Below, piece after piece: positions 36,455 to 47,469 of a stretch of 64,000 nucleotides of DNA (its first letter is position 1; every line of letters starts with the position of its first letter). Source of the stretch: Pelotalea chapellei (GTDB lineage Bacteria > Desulfobacterota > Desulfuromonadia > Geobacterales > Pseudopelobacteraceae); contig NZ_JAHDYS010000004.1 in NCBI RefSeq assembly GCF_018531195.1, positions 62,001 through 126,000 on the forward strand, in the 5' to 3' direction. Below the pieces are notes generated by a model. The model did no database searches. It worked only from the letters and a program-made list of their open reading frames with translations, and was not told the origin of the DNA. The position numbers were made by a program, and so were the translations under genes.

Positions 36455-37960
36455 ATGAACAGCAGCCCCGCCAAAACTCACATCAAAGTGCTCTATGTTG
36501 AGGACGAAACAACCACGCGCGAACAATTAGGCCGAATGATCAGCCTTAAAGGCTTTCAATTGATCACGGCTGAAAACGGCAAAGTTGGTTTGGAACTGTA
36601 CCGCAATAACTCCATCGACATCGTTTTAACCGATATAATGATGCCGATTATGACGGGACTTGAGCTTGCCCGTGAAATCCGCAAGGAAGATCCAAACGCT
36701 CAAATCATCGTTCTGACTGCATATAATGATAACGATTTTCTGCTGGATGCCATTGATATAGGCATAACCCAGTTTGTACTCAAGCCGGTCCAGCTGGACA
36801 AGCTCTTTGCAGCAATGGAAAAAAGCAAAGAAAACATCCTTCTGCACCGTCTGCTCAAAGAACAGCATGATCACATCCGCATGCTTTCCGACGCGCTGGA
36901 GCAGAGCCCGAGCATTACCATGATCACTGACACCCAAGGGAACATTGAATATGTCAACAAAAAGTTCTGCGAGGTAACAGGCTATACCACTCACGAAATA
37001 CTCGGCGTCAATGCCCGCATCCTGTCAGGGCAGACGCCTGTCAGCACCTATACTGAGCTTTGGGATACAATTCGGAACGGAAAAGAATGGCACGGCACAC
37101 TTTATAATCGCCGTAAAGATGGCACCCTGTATTGGGAATACTGCGGCATAACCCCCTTCAATCTGCCTGACGGAACAGGGTCAAAGTATATAAAAACAGC
37201 TGAAGATGTTACCGAGCGACGCAGACTTGAAGCAGAGATCCTGCAGGCCAGACATCTTCAATCCCTGGGCGTTCTGGCAGGTGGCCTGGCCCATGATTTC
37301 AATAATCTTCTTCAGATTATTCTGGGGAGCATATCCCTTGCAAAAATGAAGTCCGAGCCGGAAAGCACTGTACATGGAATACTCGACATGGCAGAAAAAA
37401 GCTCCGAAGAGGCACGCGCCCTCGGCCGGAGACTGCTTGAACTGACCAGGGAAGGAGATTCCACCCGGCATGCCCTCTCGCTGGCGCCACTCATCACAGC
37501 AGGCCTGGATGAAGCTCTTGACGGAACCACTATTATTCAGGAATTGAACCTACCCCAAGACCTGCCTAAGTTGGCCCTGAACGGACACCAGATCCAGCAT
37601 GTTTTTTATCACCTGGCCCTTAACGCCCGTGAGTCAATGCCTGAAGGGGGTACACTTCGCGTCAGCGCCGAACCATTTATCGTCCCTCAAGCCACAGATC
37701 TCCCACTTCAGCCCGGCCGTTATGTGCACATTGTCTTCAGCGATACCGGGCGGGGTATTCCCAATGATCAGCTTGACAAGATCTTTGACCCCTATTTCAG
37801 TACCAAAGCCATGGGCTGCCGGAAGGGACAAGGGCTTGGGCTCTCCATCTGCCACGCTGTCGTTCTCCACCATGGCGGGTCAATCACAGTCAAAACAAAC
37901 CCCGGAGAGGGGACAACTTTTCACCTATGGCTTCCGATAGCCGGAACAGAGACAACATGA
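36455..37960 (+). CDS. Hybrid histidine kinase: receiver-PAS-HisKA/HATPase
   Basis: A 501-residue cytoplasmic signalling protein. An N-terminal receiver domain (about 8-125; VLYVEDE, phosphoacceptor Asp in IVLTDIMMP, Lys in FVLKPV) is followed by a PAS domain (about 140-255; TDTQGNIEYVNKKFCEVTGY). The kinase core has LAGGLAHDFNNLLQIILG as its H-box (HDFNN type), a weakly conserved N-box HLALNARESMPEGG, then DTGRGIPNDQLDKIFDPYFS and GQGLGLSI. The ATG with AGGA before it is preferred over an upstream GTG at the edge of the MITE-like element. Its stop overlaps the next kinase start. Confidence 0.88.
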   Translation: MNSSPAKTHIKVLYVEDETTTREQLGRMISLKGFQLITAENGKVGLELYRNNSIDIVLTDIMMPIMTGLELAREIRKEDPNAQIIVLTAYNDNDFLLDAIDIGITQFVLKPVQLDKLFAAMEKSKENILLHRLLKEQHDHIRMLSDALEQSPSITMITDTQGNIEYVNKKFCEVTGYTTHEILGVNARILSGQTPVSTYTELWDTIRNGKEWHGTLYNRRKDGTLYWEYCGITPFNLPDGTGSKYIKTAEDVTERRRLEAEILQARHLQSLGVLAGGLAHDFNNLLQIILGSISLAKMKSEPESTVHGILDMAEKSSEEARALGRRLLELTREGDSTRHALSLAPLITAGLDEALDGTTIIQELNLPQDLPKLALNGHQIQHVFYHLALNARESMPEGGTLRVSAEPFIVPQATDLPLQPGRYVHIVFSDTGRGIPNDQLDKIFDPYFSTKAMGCRKGQGLGLSICHAVVLHHGGSITVKTNPGEGTTFHLWLPIAGTETT

Positions 37961-39435
37961 CCGAACCAGTACTACAAGGTGAACATCTCCGAGTTCCACG
38001 CAGCAAAACACAAGAGGTTGGGAAATGGCTACCATCAGTAGTTTTTTTAACCGGATTCTGTATCTCGCTGATTCTGTGGATGCAGGAAAGAGGAGCGGCA
38101 ATCCGGGAACTTCATGATGGTTTAGGCTTGGATTCTCGTCTGAACATGATCGGTGCCATTGCTCTGGGAGGTATGATCCTGAGCCTGATGCTGGCACTGT
38201 TCACCTGGCAGATGACAACCAGCAGGGCTCGTGCATTGGAGATGGCGCGGGCAATGAATCATGAACTGATCGAGAGCGAGACCCGTTATCGCCAAATGTT
38301 TGAAGGCAATTCATCCATAACTTATCTGCTTGATCCGGCTGATGGCAAAATTATTGATGCCAATGAAGCAGCTGCTGCTTTCTGGGGTTACAGCCTCGAA
38401 GAACTACGCTCCCTGTGCATCACGGATATAAATACTGCTTCTCTGGAGATGCTTCAGAATACCTGGAAAAACATATCCAGCCGCGGGAACTACATCAACG
38501 AATGGCGCCACACTCTAAAAAGCGGGGAGATCCGGGATGTAGAAGTATTTGGAGGTCCATTGACCTTTCAGGACAAGCCTCTACTCTTCTTTATTGCCCA
38601 TGACATTACCGAACGCAAGCAGGCCGAACAGGCACTGGCAATGAAACAGCGGCAGCTTGAGGAACTAAATGCTTCTTTGGAAGAGCGGGTTAATAACACG
38701 GTTGATGAACTGAGACGTAAAGACAAGATCCTTATTCAGCAAAACCGGCAAGCTGCCATGGGAGAAATGATCAACAACATCGCCCACCAGTGGCGGCAAC
38801 CGCTCAACAGCCTGGGCCTGGTCATCCAGAATACCCATTTCGAATTTGATGCCGGACTGTTAACACCCGAGCAGATGGATCTCGACATGAAACTTGGAAT
38901 GGAATTGATCCAGTTCATGTCACAGACAATTGATGATTTCAGGACTTTTTTCAGGGAAGACAAAGAGATAAAACGCTTCTGCATTGCAGAGAGCATCAGT
39001 CGCGCGGTTACTTTACTTGAGGGAAGTCTGATGACTCACGGCATAAGAATTATCAGGAATCAACAAGAGGACCTGTTGATTGACGGCTATCCTAATGAAT
39101 ACGCCCAGGCATTACTCAACCTGTTGATCAATGCACGCGATGCTCTGATGGAGCGGCAGGTGGAACAACCTGAAATCAGCCTGACAGTTGGGCGCGAAGA
39201 GGAATACGCGGTGGTTACCATCACCGACAACGCAGGCGGCATCCCTATCGAATTAATTGAACGCATCTTTGATCCCTACTTCACTACCAAAGAACAGAAT
39301 ACCGGAACCGGGATCGGCCTCTACATGTCAAAGATGATCATCGAGAAGCATATGGGGGGAAGTCTGAACGTAACCAACTTGGAAGGGGGTGCGCAATTCA
39401 GGATCAGAAACCGGCTACCTGAAGGCTTTGCCTGA
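37957..39435 (+). CDS. Membrane-bound PAS histidine kinase
   Basis: A 492-residue sensor kinase with two membrane helices (about 25-45 and 65-90) framing a very short periplasmic loop. A PAS domain (about 115-225) and a coiled coil (KQRQLEELNASLEERVNNTV) follow. The H-box is IAHQWRQPLNSLGLV, of the HQWRQPL type. The HATPase has LLNLLINARDAL, DNAGGIPIELIERIFDPYF and GTGIGLYMSK. The ATG overlaps the previous gene's stop (ATGA), so the two kinases are translated together. No DNA-binding regulator is adjacent; the receiver domain of the first kinase may be the phosphate acceptor. Confidence 0.88.
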   Translation: MTEPVLQGEHLRVPRSKTQEVGKWLPSVVFLTGFCISLILWMQERGAAIRELHDGLGLDSRLNMIGAIALGGMILSLMLALFTWQMTTSRARALEMARAMNHELIESETRYRQMFEGNSSITYLLDPADGKIIDANEAAAAFWGYSLEELRSLCITDINTASLEMLQNTWKNISSRGNYINEWRHTLKSGEIRDVEVFGGPLTFQDKPLLFFIAHDITERKQAEQALAMKQRQLEELNASLEERVNNTVDELRRKDKILIQQNRQAAMGEMINNIAHQWRQPLNSLGLVIQNTHFEFDAGLLTPEQMDLDMKLGMELIQFMSQTIDDFRTFFREDKEIKRFCIAESISRAVTLLEGSLMTHGIRIIRNQQEDLLIDGYPNEYAQALLNLLINARDALMERQVEQPEISLTVGREEEYAVVTITDNAGGIPIELIERIFDPYFTTKEQNTGTGIGLYMSKMIIEKHMGGSLNVTNLEGGAQFRIRNRLPEGFA

Positions 39436-39478
39436 AATCCGCCGCTTTGGCCAAACAACCCTCTGTTCCCATAAAAAA

Positions 39479-39505
39479 AGCCCGTTCAATTCCTTTGAAC
39501 GGGCT
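39479..39505. terminator. Bidirectional terminator between kinase genes and prfA
   Basis: A perfect 11-bp stem, AGCCCGTTCAA / TTGAACGGGCT, with a 5-base loop. On the minus strand it is followed by T7 (complement of the A run at 39472-39478), suiting termination of prfA; on the plus strand by AAGTTATTTC. Confidence 0.8.
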
Positions 39506-39534
39506 AAGTTATTTCGGATGTTTCCTACCTCTGG

Positions 39535-40599
39535 TTAGGCCTCGCTCTGCGCTTTGAGCGCTTCCATCTGATAATGGGCACGCAATGCTTCTGTAATTTC
39601 ATTGATGTCACCGGCCATAATAGAATCCAGCCTGTAAAGCGTTAACCCGATACGGTGATCGGTCATACGTCCTTGGGGATAGTTATAGGTACGGATGCGC
39701 TCTGAACGGTCGCCGGAGCCGACCTGCTGCTTGCGATCAGCAGCCAGCTTGGCATTCTGTTCCTGCAGAAGGGTATCCATGATGCGCGTCTTTAGAACCT
39801 TCATGGCTTTAGCGCGGTTCTTGATCTGACTGCGCTCTTCCTGGCAGGCTACTACCGTGCCGGTGGGGAGATGTGTAATTCGAACTGCGGAGTCTGTAGT
39901 ATTGACATGCTGTCCTCCAGCGCCTGAAGAGCGATAAACATCAATTTTCAGGTCTGCTGGATTGATGTCTATATCCACATCCTCAGCCTCGGCCATGATT
40001 GCCACGGTGCAGGCGCTGGTATGAATCCGACCTTGGGCCTCGGTCTCTGGTACACGCTGCACGCGATGTGTACCCGATTCATATTTCATCTTGGCGTAGA
40101 CACCCTCGCCTTCAACAGAGGCAATGATTTCCTTGAAACCGCCACGCTCCGATTCCGAAGCTGAAATAGTTTCCACCTTCCAGCGATTAAGGTCTGCAAA
40201 ACGGGAGTACATGCGGAACAAGTCGCCAGCGAACAGGGCAGATTCGTCGCCACCGGTTCCGGCACGGACTTCGAGGATGATGCTCTTGCTGTCGTTGGGA
40301 TCCTTGGGAAGCAAAAGCAGCTGAATTTCAGCTTCCAGCTTTTCCTGCTCGCTCCCCAGATTCTGCAATTCCTCCTCGGCCATTTCCTTCATATCCGGGT
40401 CGGACAGTAGTTCACGGTTTTCGGTGATCTCTTCCATAACTTTGCGCCAGCGACGATAGGCTGCCACCAGTTCGGAAAGATCGCTATGTTCTCGGGAAAG
40501 TTTGCGGAATTCCGGCTGATTGGAAATCACGGAGGGATCAGACAAGAGCGCCTCTACCTCCTGATAGCGCCGCTCAAGTTCTTCAATTTTGTCAAACAT
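39535..40599 (-). CDS. prfA: Peptide chain release factor 1
   Basis: Recognises UAA and UAG and triggers peptide release. The 354-residue protein has the catalytic GGQ at 228-230 in [16 protein letters not shown] and the anticodon-like PxT tripeptide (Pro184-Glu-Thr186) of the RF1 class. It has the RF-1 C-terminal blocks [18 protein letters not shown] and [18 protein letters not shown]. It ends the minus-strand run rho, rpmE, thyX, DUF1385, prfA. prmC, the methylase acting on the GGQ glutamine and often adjacent, is absent; a terminator follows directly. Confidence 0.97.
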   Translation of the reverse strand: MFDKIEELERRYQEVEALLSDPSVISNQPEFRKLSREHSDLSELVAAYRRWRKVMEEITENRELLSDPDMKEMAEEELQNLGSEQEKLEAEIQLLLLPKDPNDSKSIILEVRAGTGGDESALFAGDLFRMYSRFADLNRWKVETISASESERGGFKEIIASVEGEGVYAKMKYESGTHRVQRVPETEAQGRIHTSACTVAIMAEAEDVDIDINPADLKIDVYRSSGAGGQHVNTTDSAVRITHLPTGTVVACQEERSQIKNRAKAMKVLKTRIMDTLLQEQNAKLAADRKQQVGSGDRSERIRTYNYPQGRMTDHRIGLTLYRLDSIMAGDINEITEALRAHYQMEALKAQSEA

Positions 40600-40623
40600 T
40601 TCAAAACCTCAAGTCATAGAAAG

Positions 40624-40645
40624 AGCGCAAAGTTCTTTGCGCTCA
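40624..40645 (-). terminator. Hairpin between DUF1385 gene and prfA
   Basis: Perfect 9-bp arms GAGCGCAAA / TTTGCGCTC with a 4-base loop, followed on the minus strand by TTTCTATGAC. It could partly terminate the upstream gene or lie in the prfA leader. No long U run. Confidence 0.4.
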
Positions 40646-40656
40646 GAGAATTTAAA

Positions 40657-41580
40657 CTAGACTACCAGCCGGTCATCTGCATACCCGGCATTAACATCAA
40701 GCGCTTCATTAAGGGAACGGATAGCCACCTCAAGCTGGGCATCGTCAGGCTCGCCTGTGGTAAGGCGCTGCAGGGCCAGTCCAGGGGCTATTATCATTTT
40801 TACAAGCGGGTTGTTATCGTGTTTGGCGCTCCACTTGAGTAACTCATAAGAGATTCCGGCAATCAGGGGCAGCAGCACCACCCGTGAACCGGCTTTGAGA
40901 TAGAAGGGCCACAACTTGGGAATCAGGGAAAATACTGCAATGCTCACCAGCATAACAATCAGAAGAAAACTGGTGCCGCAACGCGGATGCAGACGACTGT
41001 AGCGACGGACATTTTCAACTGACAGCTCTTCGCCCGCTTCAAAAGCGAAAATGGATTTATGTTCTGCACCGTGGTACTGGAACACGCGCTTGATATCCTC
41101 CATGCGCGATATAGTCCAGATGTACAGTAAAAAAACAATGACACGGATGACACCATCTACCAGGTTGAAGACTATGTTGTGGTCGCTGATAATGGCAAGC
41201 TGCGTCAGCCATTTGGTTGCATACAGCGGCAACACGAAAAACAGGCCGATACCGAAAATAAAGGCTGTTGCCATGGTGCCGGCCATTGCCCATGACGAAA
41301 GTTCTTCGCCGCCACCCTTCTCTTTTTCTTCTTCAACCATGGCCTCATTGGCTGAAAAATTAAGAGCCTTGATGCCGATGACCAGAGACTGGATCAGGGC
41401 CACTGCTCCCCTGACGATAGGCAGTTTGACGACCGGAAAGCGTTCTGACAACGGTGCAACCATCTCACGTCGCACAACGATTTCGCCATTGGGCCTGCGA
41501 ACAGCAATTGCCACTGAACGCGGGGCACGCATCATCACACCCTCAATTACTGCCTGACCGCCCACATTTATTTTTTCCAT
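40657..41580 (-). CDS. DUF1385 membrane protein
   Basis: A 307-residue integral membrane protein of the conserved DUF1385 family, often found beside rpmE and prfA. It opens with the family signature INVGGQAVIEGVMMRAP. It contains several membrane helices and the conserved histidine/glutamate block QYHGAEHKSIFAFE, followed by SRLHPRCGTSFL and then IAGISYELLKWSAKH. The conserved His/Glu/Cys residues suggest metal binding, but no activity is established to my knowledge. It is on the same strand between thyX and prfA. Confidence 0.9.
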   Translation of the reverse strand: MEKINVGGQAVIEGVMMRAPRSVAIAVRRPNGEIVVRREMVAPLSERFPVVKLPIVRGAVALIQSLVIGIKALNFSANEAMVEEEKEKGGGEELSSWAMAGTMATAFIFGIGLFFVLPLYATKWLTQLAIISDHNIVFNLVDGVIRVIVFLLYIWTISRMEDIKRVFQYHGAEHKSIFAFEAGEELSVENVRRYSRLHPRCGTSFLLIVMLVSIAVFSLIPKLWPFYLKAGSRVVLLPLIAGISYELLKWSAKHDNNPLVKMIIAPGLALQRLTTGEPDDAQLEVAIRSLNEALDVNAGYADDRLVV

Positions 41581-41621
41581 ATATTCCCTTTTAGCACGTT
41601 ACAAAACAACGATCGGCTCTG

Positions 41622-42314
41622 CTATTCCAATGCCTTGAAATATTCTCGTACTTCCTGGGTCTGTCCGCAGCAAAACTGCCCCTCCGGACAGGAACTGCCC
41701 ACACAGCCCGGTCCGGCTTCCTGAAAAATAATAGGGGCTACTTTTTTCACCAACCGCAGCATCTCTATGCTCATTTCCCGAATTTCCCACTGAGCGCGCT
41801 GACAGCAACGAAGAGCAAAAAAATGCAGCAGCTCCCTGGCATTCATGGTCATGATGATTTTGGTCTCTGTCGCATTCGGCAGGATATAACGGGCATCTTC
41901 AGCTGGAATACCCATATCCACAAGCTGCGCGTAGGCTTTGTGAACCGTTTCGGACATGAAAGCGAATATCTGCCGTGCTTCACTGTTTTCAGCAATGCTG
42001 TCCGGCATGATGGAAGTAAATTCTTCTTTGTGGGAGACGTAGCGCTGGGACTGCTGGGAAAACGAGGCAATACGGTGCCTCACAAGCTGGTGCGTCGTTA
42101 CGCGGGAGATACCTTCAATCCCGAAAGTAAAGGAAGCATGTTCCAGCACCGAGTGGTGCCCAAGAGACATGATCTTGTCGAGAAATGATTCAATACTTGA
42201 AGCATCCAGTTGCTCACGCAACCGGTTGATTGATGCCGGCGAATAGCAGAGTCGCGCCGCAAGAGCAATGGTTCTTTCCGGTTCCGGTGTATGCTGAAGA
42301 AGTTCTACGTTCAT
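41622..42314 (-). CDS. thyX: Flavin-dependent thymidylate synthase
   Basis: FAD-dependent dUMP methylation using methylenetetrahydrofolate and NADPH. The 230-residue protein carries the ThyX motif RHRxxSxxxxS as R79-H-R-I-A-S-F-S-Q-Q-S89, followed by QRYV. LGHHSVLEHASFTF and PNATETKIIMTMNARELLHF are other family blocks. A C-terminal extension ends with a Cys cluster (CVGSSCPEGQFCC), which is longer than the core enzyme and may bind a metal. It lies in the rho-prfA run, after a terminator that separates it from rpmE. Confidence 0.94.
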   Translation of the reverse strand: MNVELLQHTPEPERTIALAARLCYSPASINRLREQLDASSIESFLDKIMSLGHHSVLEHASFTFGIEGISRVTTHQLVRHRIASFSQQSQRYVSHKEEFTSIMPDSIAENSEARQIFAFMSETVHKAYAQLVDMGIPAEDARYILPNATETKIIMTMNARELLHFFALRCCQRAQWEIREMSIEMLRLVKKVAPIIFQEAGPGCVGSSCPEGQFCCGQTQEVREYFKALE

Positions 42315-42351
42315 TGATTCATTCCATGATTACTTTTGTTCAGAACATGAA

Positions 42352-42384
42352 AAGGGGGTTTGTCTGCTGACAAAACCCCCCCTT
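42352..42384 (-). terminator. Rho-independent terminator after rpmE
   Basis: On the minus strand, AAGGGGGGGTTTTGTC pairs with GACAAACCCCCTT, then TTC follows. It lies about 20 bases past the rpmE stop and before thyX. Confidence 0.75.
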
Positions 42385-42405
42385 GCGCAGTGAACCGATG
42401 TCCGG

Positions 42406-42606
42406 CTATGCTTGACCGTAACGCTTCTTGAACCTTTCGACGCGACCTGCGGTGTCAATCAGCTTCTGTTTGCCGGTGAAAAATGGATGGCATGCGGAAC
42501 AGATCTCAGTGTTGATTTCCTGGCGGGTTGAACGAGTCTGGAACGTGTTGCCACACAGGCATTTCACGGTCACTTCATTGTACAGGGGGTGGATTCCTTC
42601 TTTCAT
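42406..42606 (-). CDS. rpmE: 50S ribosomal protein L31 (zinc-binding form)
   Basis: A 66-residue ribosomal protein with [16 protein letters not shown] at the N-terminus. Four cysteines (16, 18, 36 and 39) mark the C+ form that binds zinc, as opposed to the zinc-free paralogue used in zinc starvation. The C-terminal [11 protein letters not shown] is typical. It follows rho, a common arrangement. AGGAGGAAGAAAATG gives a good ribosome-binding site. Confidence 0.97.
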   Translation of the reverse strand: MKEGIHPLYNEVTVKCLCGNTFQTRSTRQEINTEICSACHPFFTGKQKLIDTAGRVERFKKRYGQA

Positions 42607-42724
42607 TTTCTTCCTCCTTCATATCTCGCCGCATAGTGAGCGAATGCTTTTACAAAGTTTGATCGTAGCGAGAAGCATGTTTTTTTGCAACATTTTTTTC
42701 CAGGCGCTACCGATGAACGATTGG

Positions 42725-43972
42725 CTACTTGCTCATGGAATCCAGAAATTCCTGATTGGTTTTTGTTTCAGAAAGCTTGTCCAGCAGGAATTCCATGCTG
42801 TCCACTACATTCATTGGATGGATAACTTTTCGCAGAATCCAGATGCGGTTGAGTGACGTCTTGTCGATAAGCAGTTCTTCCTTGCGTGTGCCCGATTTAT
42901 TGATATCTATCGCCGGGAACGTACGCTTCTCCACCAGCTTTCTGTCGAGATGGAGCTCCATGTTGCCGGTGCCTTTGAACTCTTCGAAAATGACATCATC
43001 CATCTTACTGCCGGTATCAACAAGGGCAGTAGCAATGATGGTCAACGAGCCGCCCTCCTCGATATTGCGTGCAGCCCCGAAAAAACGCTTGGGCTTGTGC
43101 AGTGCATTGGAGTCCACACCACCGGACAGAATTTTGCCGGATGGAGGGATGACGGTATTATAGGCTCGGGCCAGACGAGTTATGGAATCCAGCAGGATCA
43201 CCACATCGCGTTTGTGCTCAACAAGGCGCTTGGCTTTCTCTATTACCATCTCTGCAACCTGGACGTGGCGAGTGGCAGGTTCATCAAAGGTCGAGGAGAC
43301 AACTTCTCCTCTTACAGAACGCTGCATGTCAGTCACTTCTTCCGGACGTTCGTCGATCAGTAGAACAATGAGATACACTTCGGGATGGTTTGCTGCTATG
43401 GAGTTGGCAATATTCTGGATCAGCATGGTCTTGCCGGTCCGAGGCGGAGCCACGATCAATCCGCGCTGACCCTTGCCGATCGGAACAACCATCTCGACAA
43501 CCCGCATGGGAAGATTGTCAGCGCCCGTTTCCAGCTTGAGTTTTTCCTCAGGATATAGCGGAGTCAGGTTGTCAAAGAGAATTTTTTCGCGGGCAACTTC
43601 AGGTGACTCAAAGTTTACAGACTCTACCTTAAGCAACGCAAAGTAACGCTCGCCTTCCTTGGGCGGGCGGATCTGACCAGAAACGGTATCACCGGTACGC
43701 AGGTTAAAGCGTCGGATCTGACTGGGTGATACATAGATATCGTCAGGTCCCGGCAGATAGTTGTAATCAGTAGCACGCAGAAAACCGAATCCATCCTGCA
43801 GCGTCTCCAGCACCCCTTCGCCAAAGATCATCCCGTTTTGCTCTGTCTGGGCATTAAGTATGGCAAAAATAAGATCCTGCTTACGCAGGCTTGACGCTCC
43901 CTCAATATTGAGTTCACGGGCAATGGCATTGAGTTCGTTAATCTTTTTGCCTTTTAATTCCTGTAGGTTCAT
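42725..43972 (-). CDS. rho: Transcription termination factor Rho
   Basis: Hexameric RNA-dependent ATPase/helicase for factor-dependent termination. The 415-residue protein has the N-terminal helix bundle ([15 protein letters not shown]), the RNA-binding cold-shock-like domain ([29 protein letters not shown], seen in pieces) and the ATPase with [29 protein letters not shown] and the Q/R-loop residues near [12 protein letters not shown] follow. The start was set at MNLQ because AGGAGAACCG precedes it; a longer reading frame lacks this. It heads the rho-rpmE-thyX-DUF1385-prfA run. Confidence 0.97.
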   Translation of the reverse strand: MNLQELKGKKINELNAIARELNIEGASSLRKQDLIFAILNAQTEQNGMIFGEGVLETLQDGFGFLRATDYNYLPGPDDIYVSPSQIRRFNLRTGDTVSGQIRPPKEGERYFALLKVESVNFESPEVAREKILFDNLTPLYPEEKLKLETGADNLPMRVVEMVVPIGKGQRGLIVAPPRTGKTMLIQNIANSIAANHPEVYLIVLLIDERPEEVTDMQRSVRGEVVSSTFDEPATRHVQVAEMVIEKAKRLVEHKRDVVILLDSITRLARAYNTVIPPSGKILSGGVDSNALHKPKRFFGAARNIEEGGSLTIIATALVDTGSKMDDVIFEEFKGTGNMELHLDRKLVEKRTFPAIDINKSGTRKEELLIDKTSLNRIWILRKVIHPMNVVDSMEFLLDKLSETKTNQEFLDSMSK

Positions 43973-44472
43973 CGGTTCTCCTGCCTGTTCATGAAACATG
44001 TGTCATGTGGCTGCAAAAATGGAAGGTATATTGCGTGGTTAATATTGAGGTGTTATTGACTGCTCCTCAAAGAGGCGCCGGTGAAGGGAATAAATGCCTT
44101 GGCGGCATGTTCGACAGTGGTCATTGATTGCAATCGGAGATCGTATAAAAAATGAAGGTTAGCAGAGGTCGTTATGTTGCCTTGTTGAGGTTCGGTAACC
44201 GTACATTTATTATCTCGGGCTTGTCAATAATAAAATAACACGAATTCGCCGTTATTCCACCAACCTCGCTTTTATTTATTGACGTATGTCAACAGGCTAT
44301 ATAAAAACTTTCAATCCCATTCAAGCAGCGCCAGCAGCCAGACTACTTGAACTACTTGATGACAAGGTCACCATAACCCTGGCGTTCTTATATAATCCCA
44401 TTCTTGACCACACCAGCCGGAACTGCTAGTTTATATCCCTTTTCTGCAAAACTCCCCCATTGGAGGACTACA
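43973..44472. other. 500-base intergenic region between divergent rho and glyQ
   Basis: No gene was found in either strand. It should contain the divergent promoters of rho and glyQ. A consensus -10 TATAAT stands at 44391-44396 with only a weak -35. A perfect 14-base palindrome, TTGACGTATGTCAA, at 44279-44292 has FNR/CRP-like half sites but no proven role. The rho leader, like that of other rho genes, may be autoregulated, though no attenuator structure could be identified by eye. Confidence 0.4.
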
Positions 44473-45353
<881 letters not shown>

Positions 45354-45354
<1 letters not shown>

Positions 45355-47417
45355 TGAAAACCAAAGAACTGTTCCTCGAAATAGGCACTGAAGAAATTCC
45401 CGCCGGCTTCATACCACGTGCCCTGGCCGAAATGGAGGCCATCATCGTACGGGAATTGGTCAACGCCCGCCTCAGCTTCGGTAAGGTCAGGACTCTCGCT
45501 ACTCCGCGCCGCCTGGTACTGGTTGTTGATGAGATACCGGCTGTACAGCCGGATGCGGAAATCACCGCCACCGGTCCATCAAGAAAAGCCGCCTACGACA
45601 GTGAAGGCAAACCGACCAAGGCTGCCGAGGGATTTGCGCGCGGACAGGGTGTAGAGACATCTGCTCTCAAGATTATTACCACGGAAAAGGGCGAATATAT
45701 CTCCGTCACAAAGCAGGAAAAAGGACGGCCGACCTTTGATCTGCTGGCAGAAATCCTGCCTGGCCTGATTTCCGGCATTCCTTTTAGAAAATCAATGCGC
45801 TGGGGTGATCTTGATGTACGTTTCGCTCGCCCCATACACTGGATTGTGGCTTTGTTTGACGGCGCTGTTGTACCTTTTTCCTTCGGTAACATCAACAGCG
45901 GCACGGTATCCCGCGGCCACCGTTTCATGGCAAATACCACCTTTCCTGTACGTGATTTTTCCCACTATCAGGAGGAATGCGAACGGCATTTCGTGATTCC
46001 TGACCCGGAACGACGCAAGGAAATCATCCGTCGTGAAACCCACCGGGTTGCAGTTGCTGCGGGGGGACACTTGCTGCCGGATGAGGAATTGCTCGACCAG
46101 GTAACCTATCTGGTGGAATTCCCCAGCGCTGTTCATGGAACTTTTTCAAAAGAGTTCCTGAAGGTGCCTAAAGAAGTCCTGATCACCTCCATGCGCAGCC
46201 ATCAGCGATACTTCTCCATTGTTGACGCTAATGGCACACTGATGCCCGGTTTTATCACGATCAACAACACCCTCTCCGAAGACCCTTCCATAGTGGTCAA
46301 GGGGAATGAACGGGTTCTGCGTGCACGTCTTTCCGACGCCCGTTTTTTTTACGAAGAAGACCAGAAAATAAAGCTTGATGAACGGGTCGAAGCCCTTAAA
46401 AAAGTGGTGTACCAGCAAAAGCTGGGCACCTCCTTTGAAAAAATGCAACGTTTTCAAGCCTTGGCTTCCGGGCTGGCAGAAAAACTCAACCCCTTGGTTA
46501 CAGCCCAAACCGCGCGTGCTGCATGGTTATGCAAAGCGGATCTCGTTTCAGGAATGGTTGGAGAATTTCCTGAAGTGCAGGGGATAATGGGACGTGAGTA
46601 TGCTCTTCTGGAAGGAGAAGACGCTGCCGTGGCAAATGCCATTGCCGAACACTACCTCCCTGCCCAGGCGGGCGGCAGCCTGCCCACGTCCGACATCGGC
46701 GCATTCGTATCCATCGCCGACAAACTCGACACAATCTGCGGCTGCTTCGGGGTGGGTCTTATTCCCACGGGTGCTGCTGATCCCTACGCCTTGCGTCGGG
46801 CCACCATCGGCATCATTGCCATAGTCCTGGATAAAGAGTACAGACTCTCGCTGACAGACTTGATCGACAAGGCGCTTGATCTGCTGACGGCCAAACTTTC
46901 CCGCCCCAAGCAACAGGTTGCTGCCGATGTACTGGAGTTTTTCCGCGGCCGCTTTGTCAATGTGGTCGCCGCCGAGTACGCATCAGATGCTGTTGAAGCA
47001 GCTATTGCCGCCGGTTTCAATGATCTGGTGGAGGTAAAGGCACGCATTGCGGCACTGTCTGAGTTCAAAAAACATCCTGATTTTGAGCCTCTGACCGTGG
47101 CATTCAAACGGGTAGGAAACATTATCAAGGAAGGTACTGACGCACCGGTGGACCCTGCCCTTTTCCAAGATCCGGCAGAAAACGGTCTCTACACTGCTTT
47201 TCAATCTGTCAAAAACGAGGTACAGGAAAAGACTGCCGAGGGTGCCTGGCTGGATGCGCTGACCCGTATCGCCACATTACGTGGACCGGTAGATACTTTT
47301 TTCGACAAAGTAATGGTCATGGCTGAGGATGAGCGAGTAAAGACCAACCGGCTGGCATTGCTGACTGCAATCGCCCGCATGTTCGGTCGCATAGCCGATT
47401 TCTCGCGAATCGCCTGA
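45354..47417 (+). CDS. glyS: Glycyl-tRNA synthetase beta subunit
   Basis: Beta subunit, which carries the tRNA-recognition parts and is needed for activity. The 687-residue protein starts with the family signature [20 protein letters not shown]. It includes [20 protein letters not shown], then [14 protein letters not shown] and MRSHQRYF. The metal/HD-like segment [16 protein letters not shown] and ADPYALRR follow, with a DALR-like C-terminal anticodon-binding domain. It is translationally coupled to glyQ by a one-base overlap. Confidence 0.97.
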
Positions 47418-47469
47418 CCTGTCTGGCCGGAGCTCTGAACAAAATGTGTCATTCTACAAGGAGATGCTT

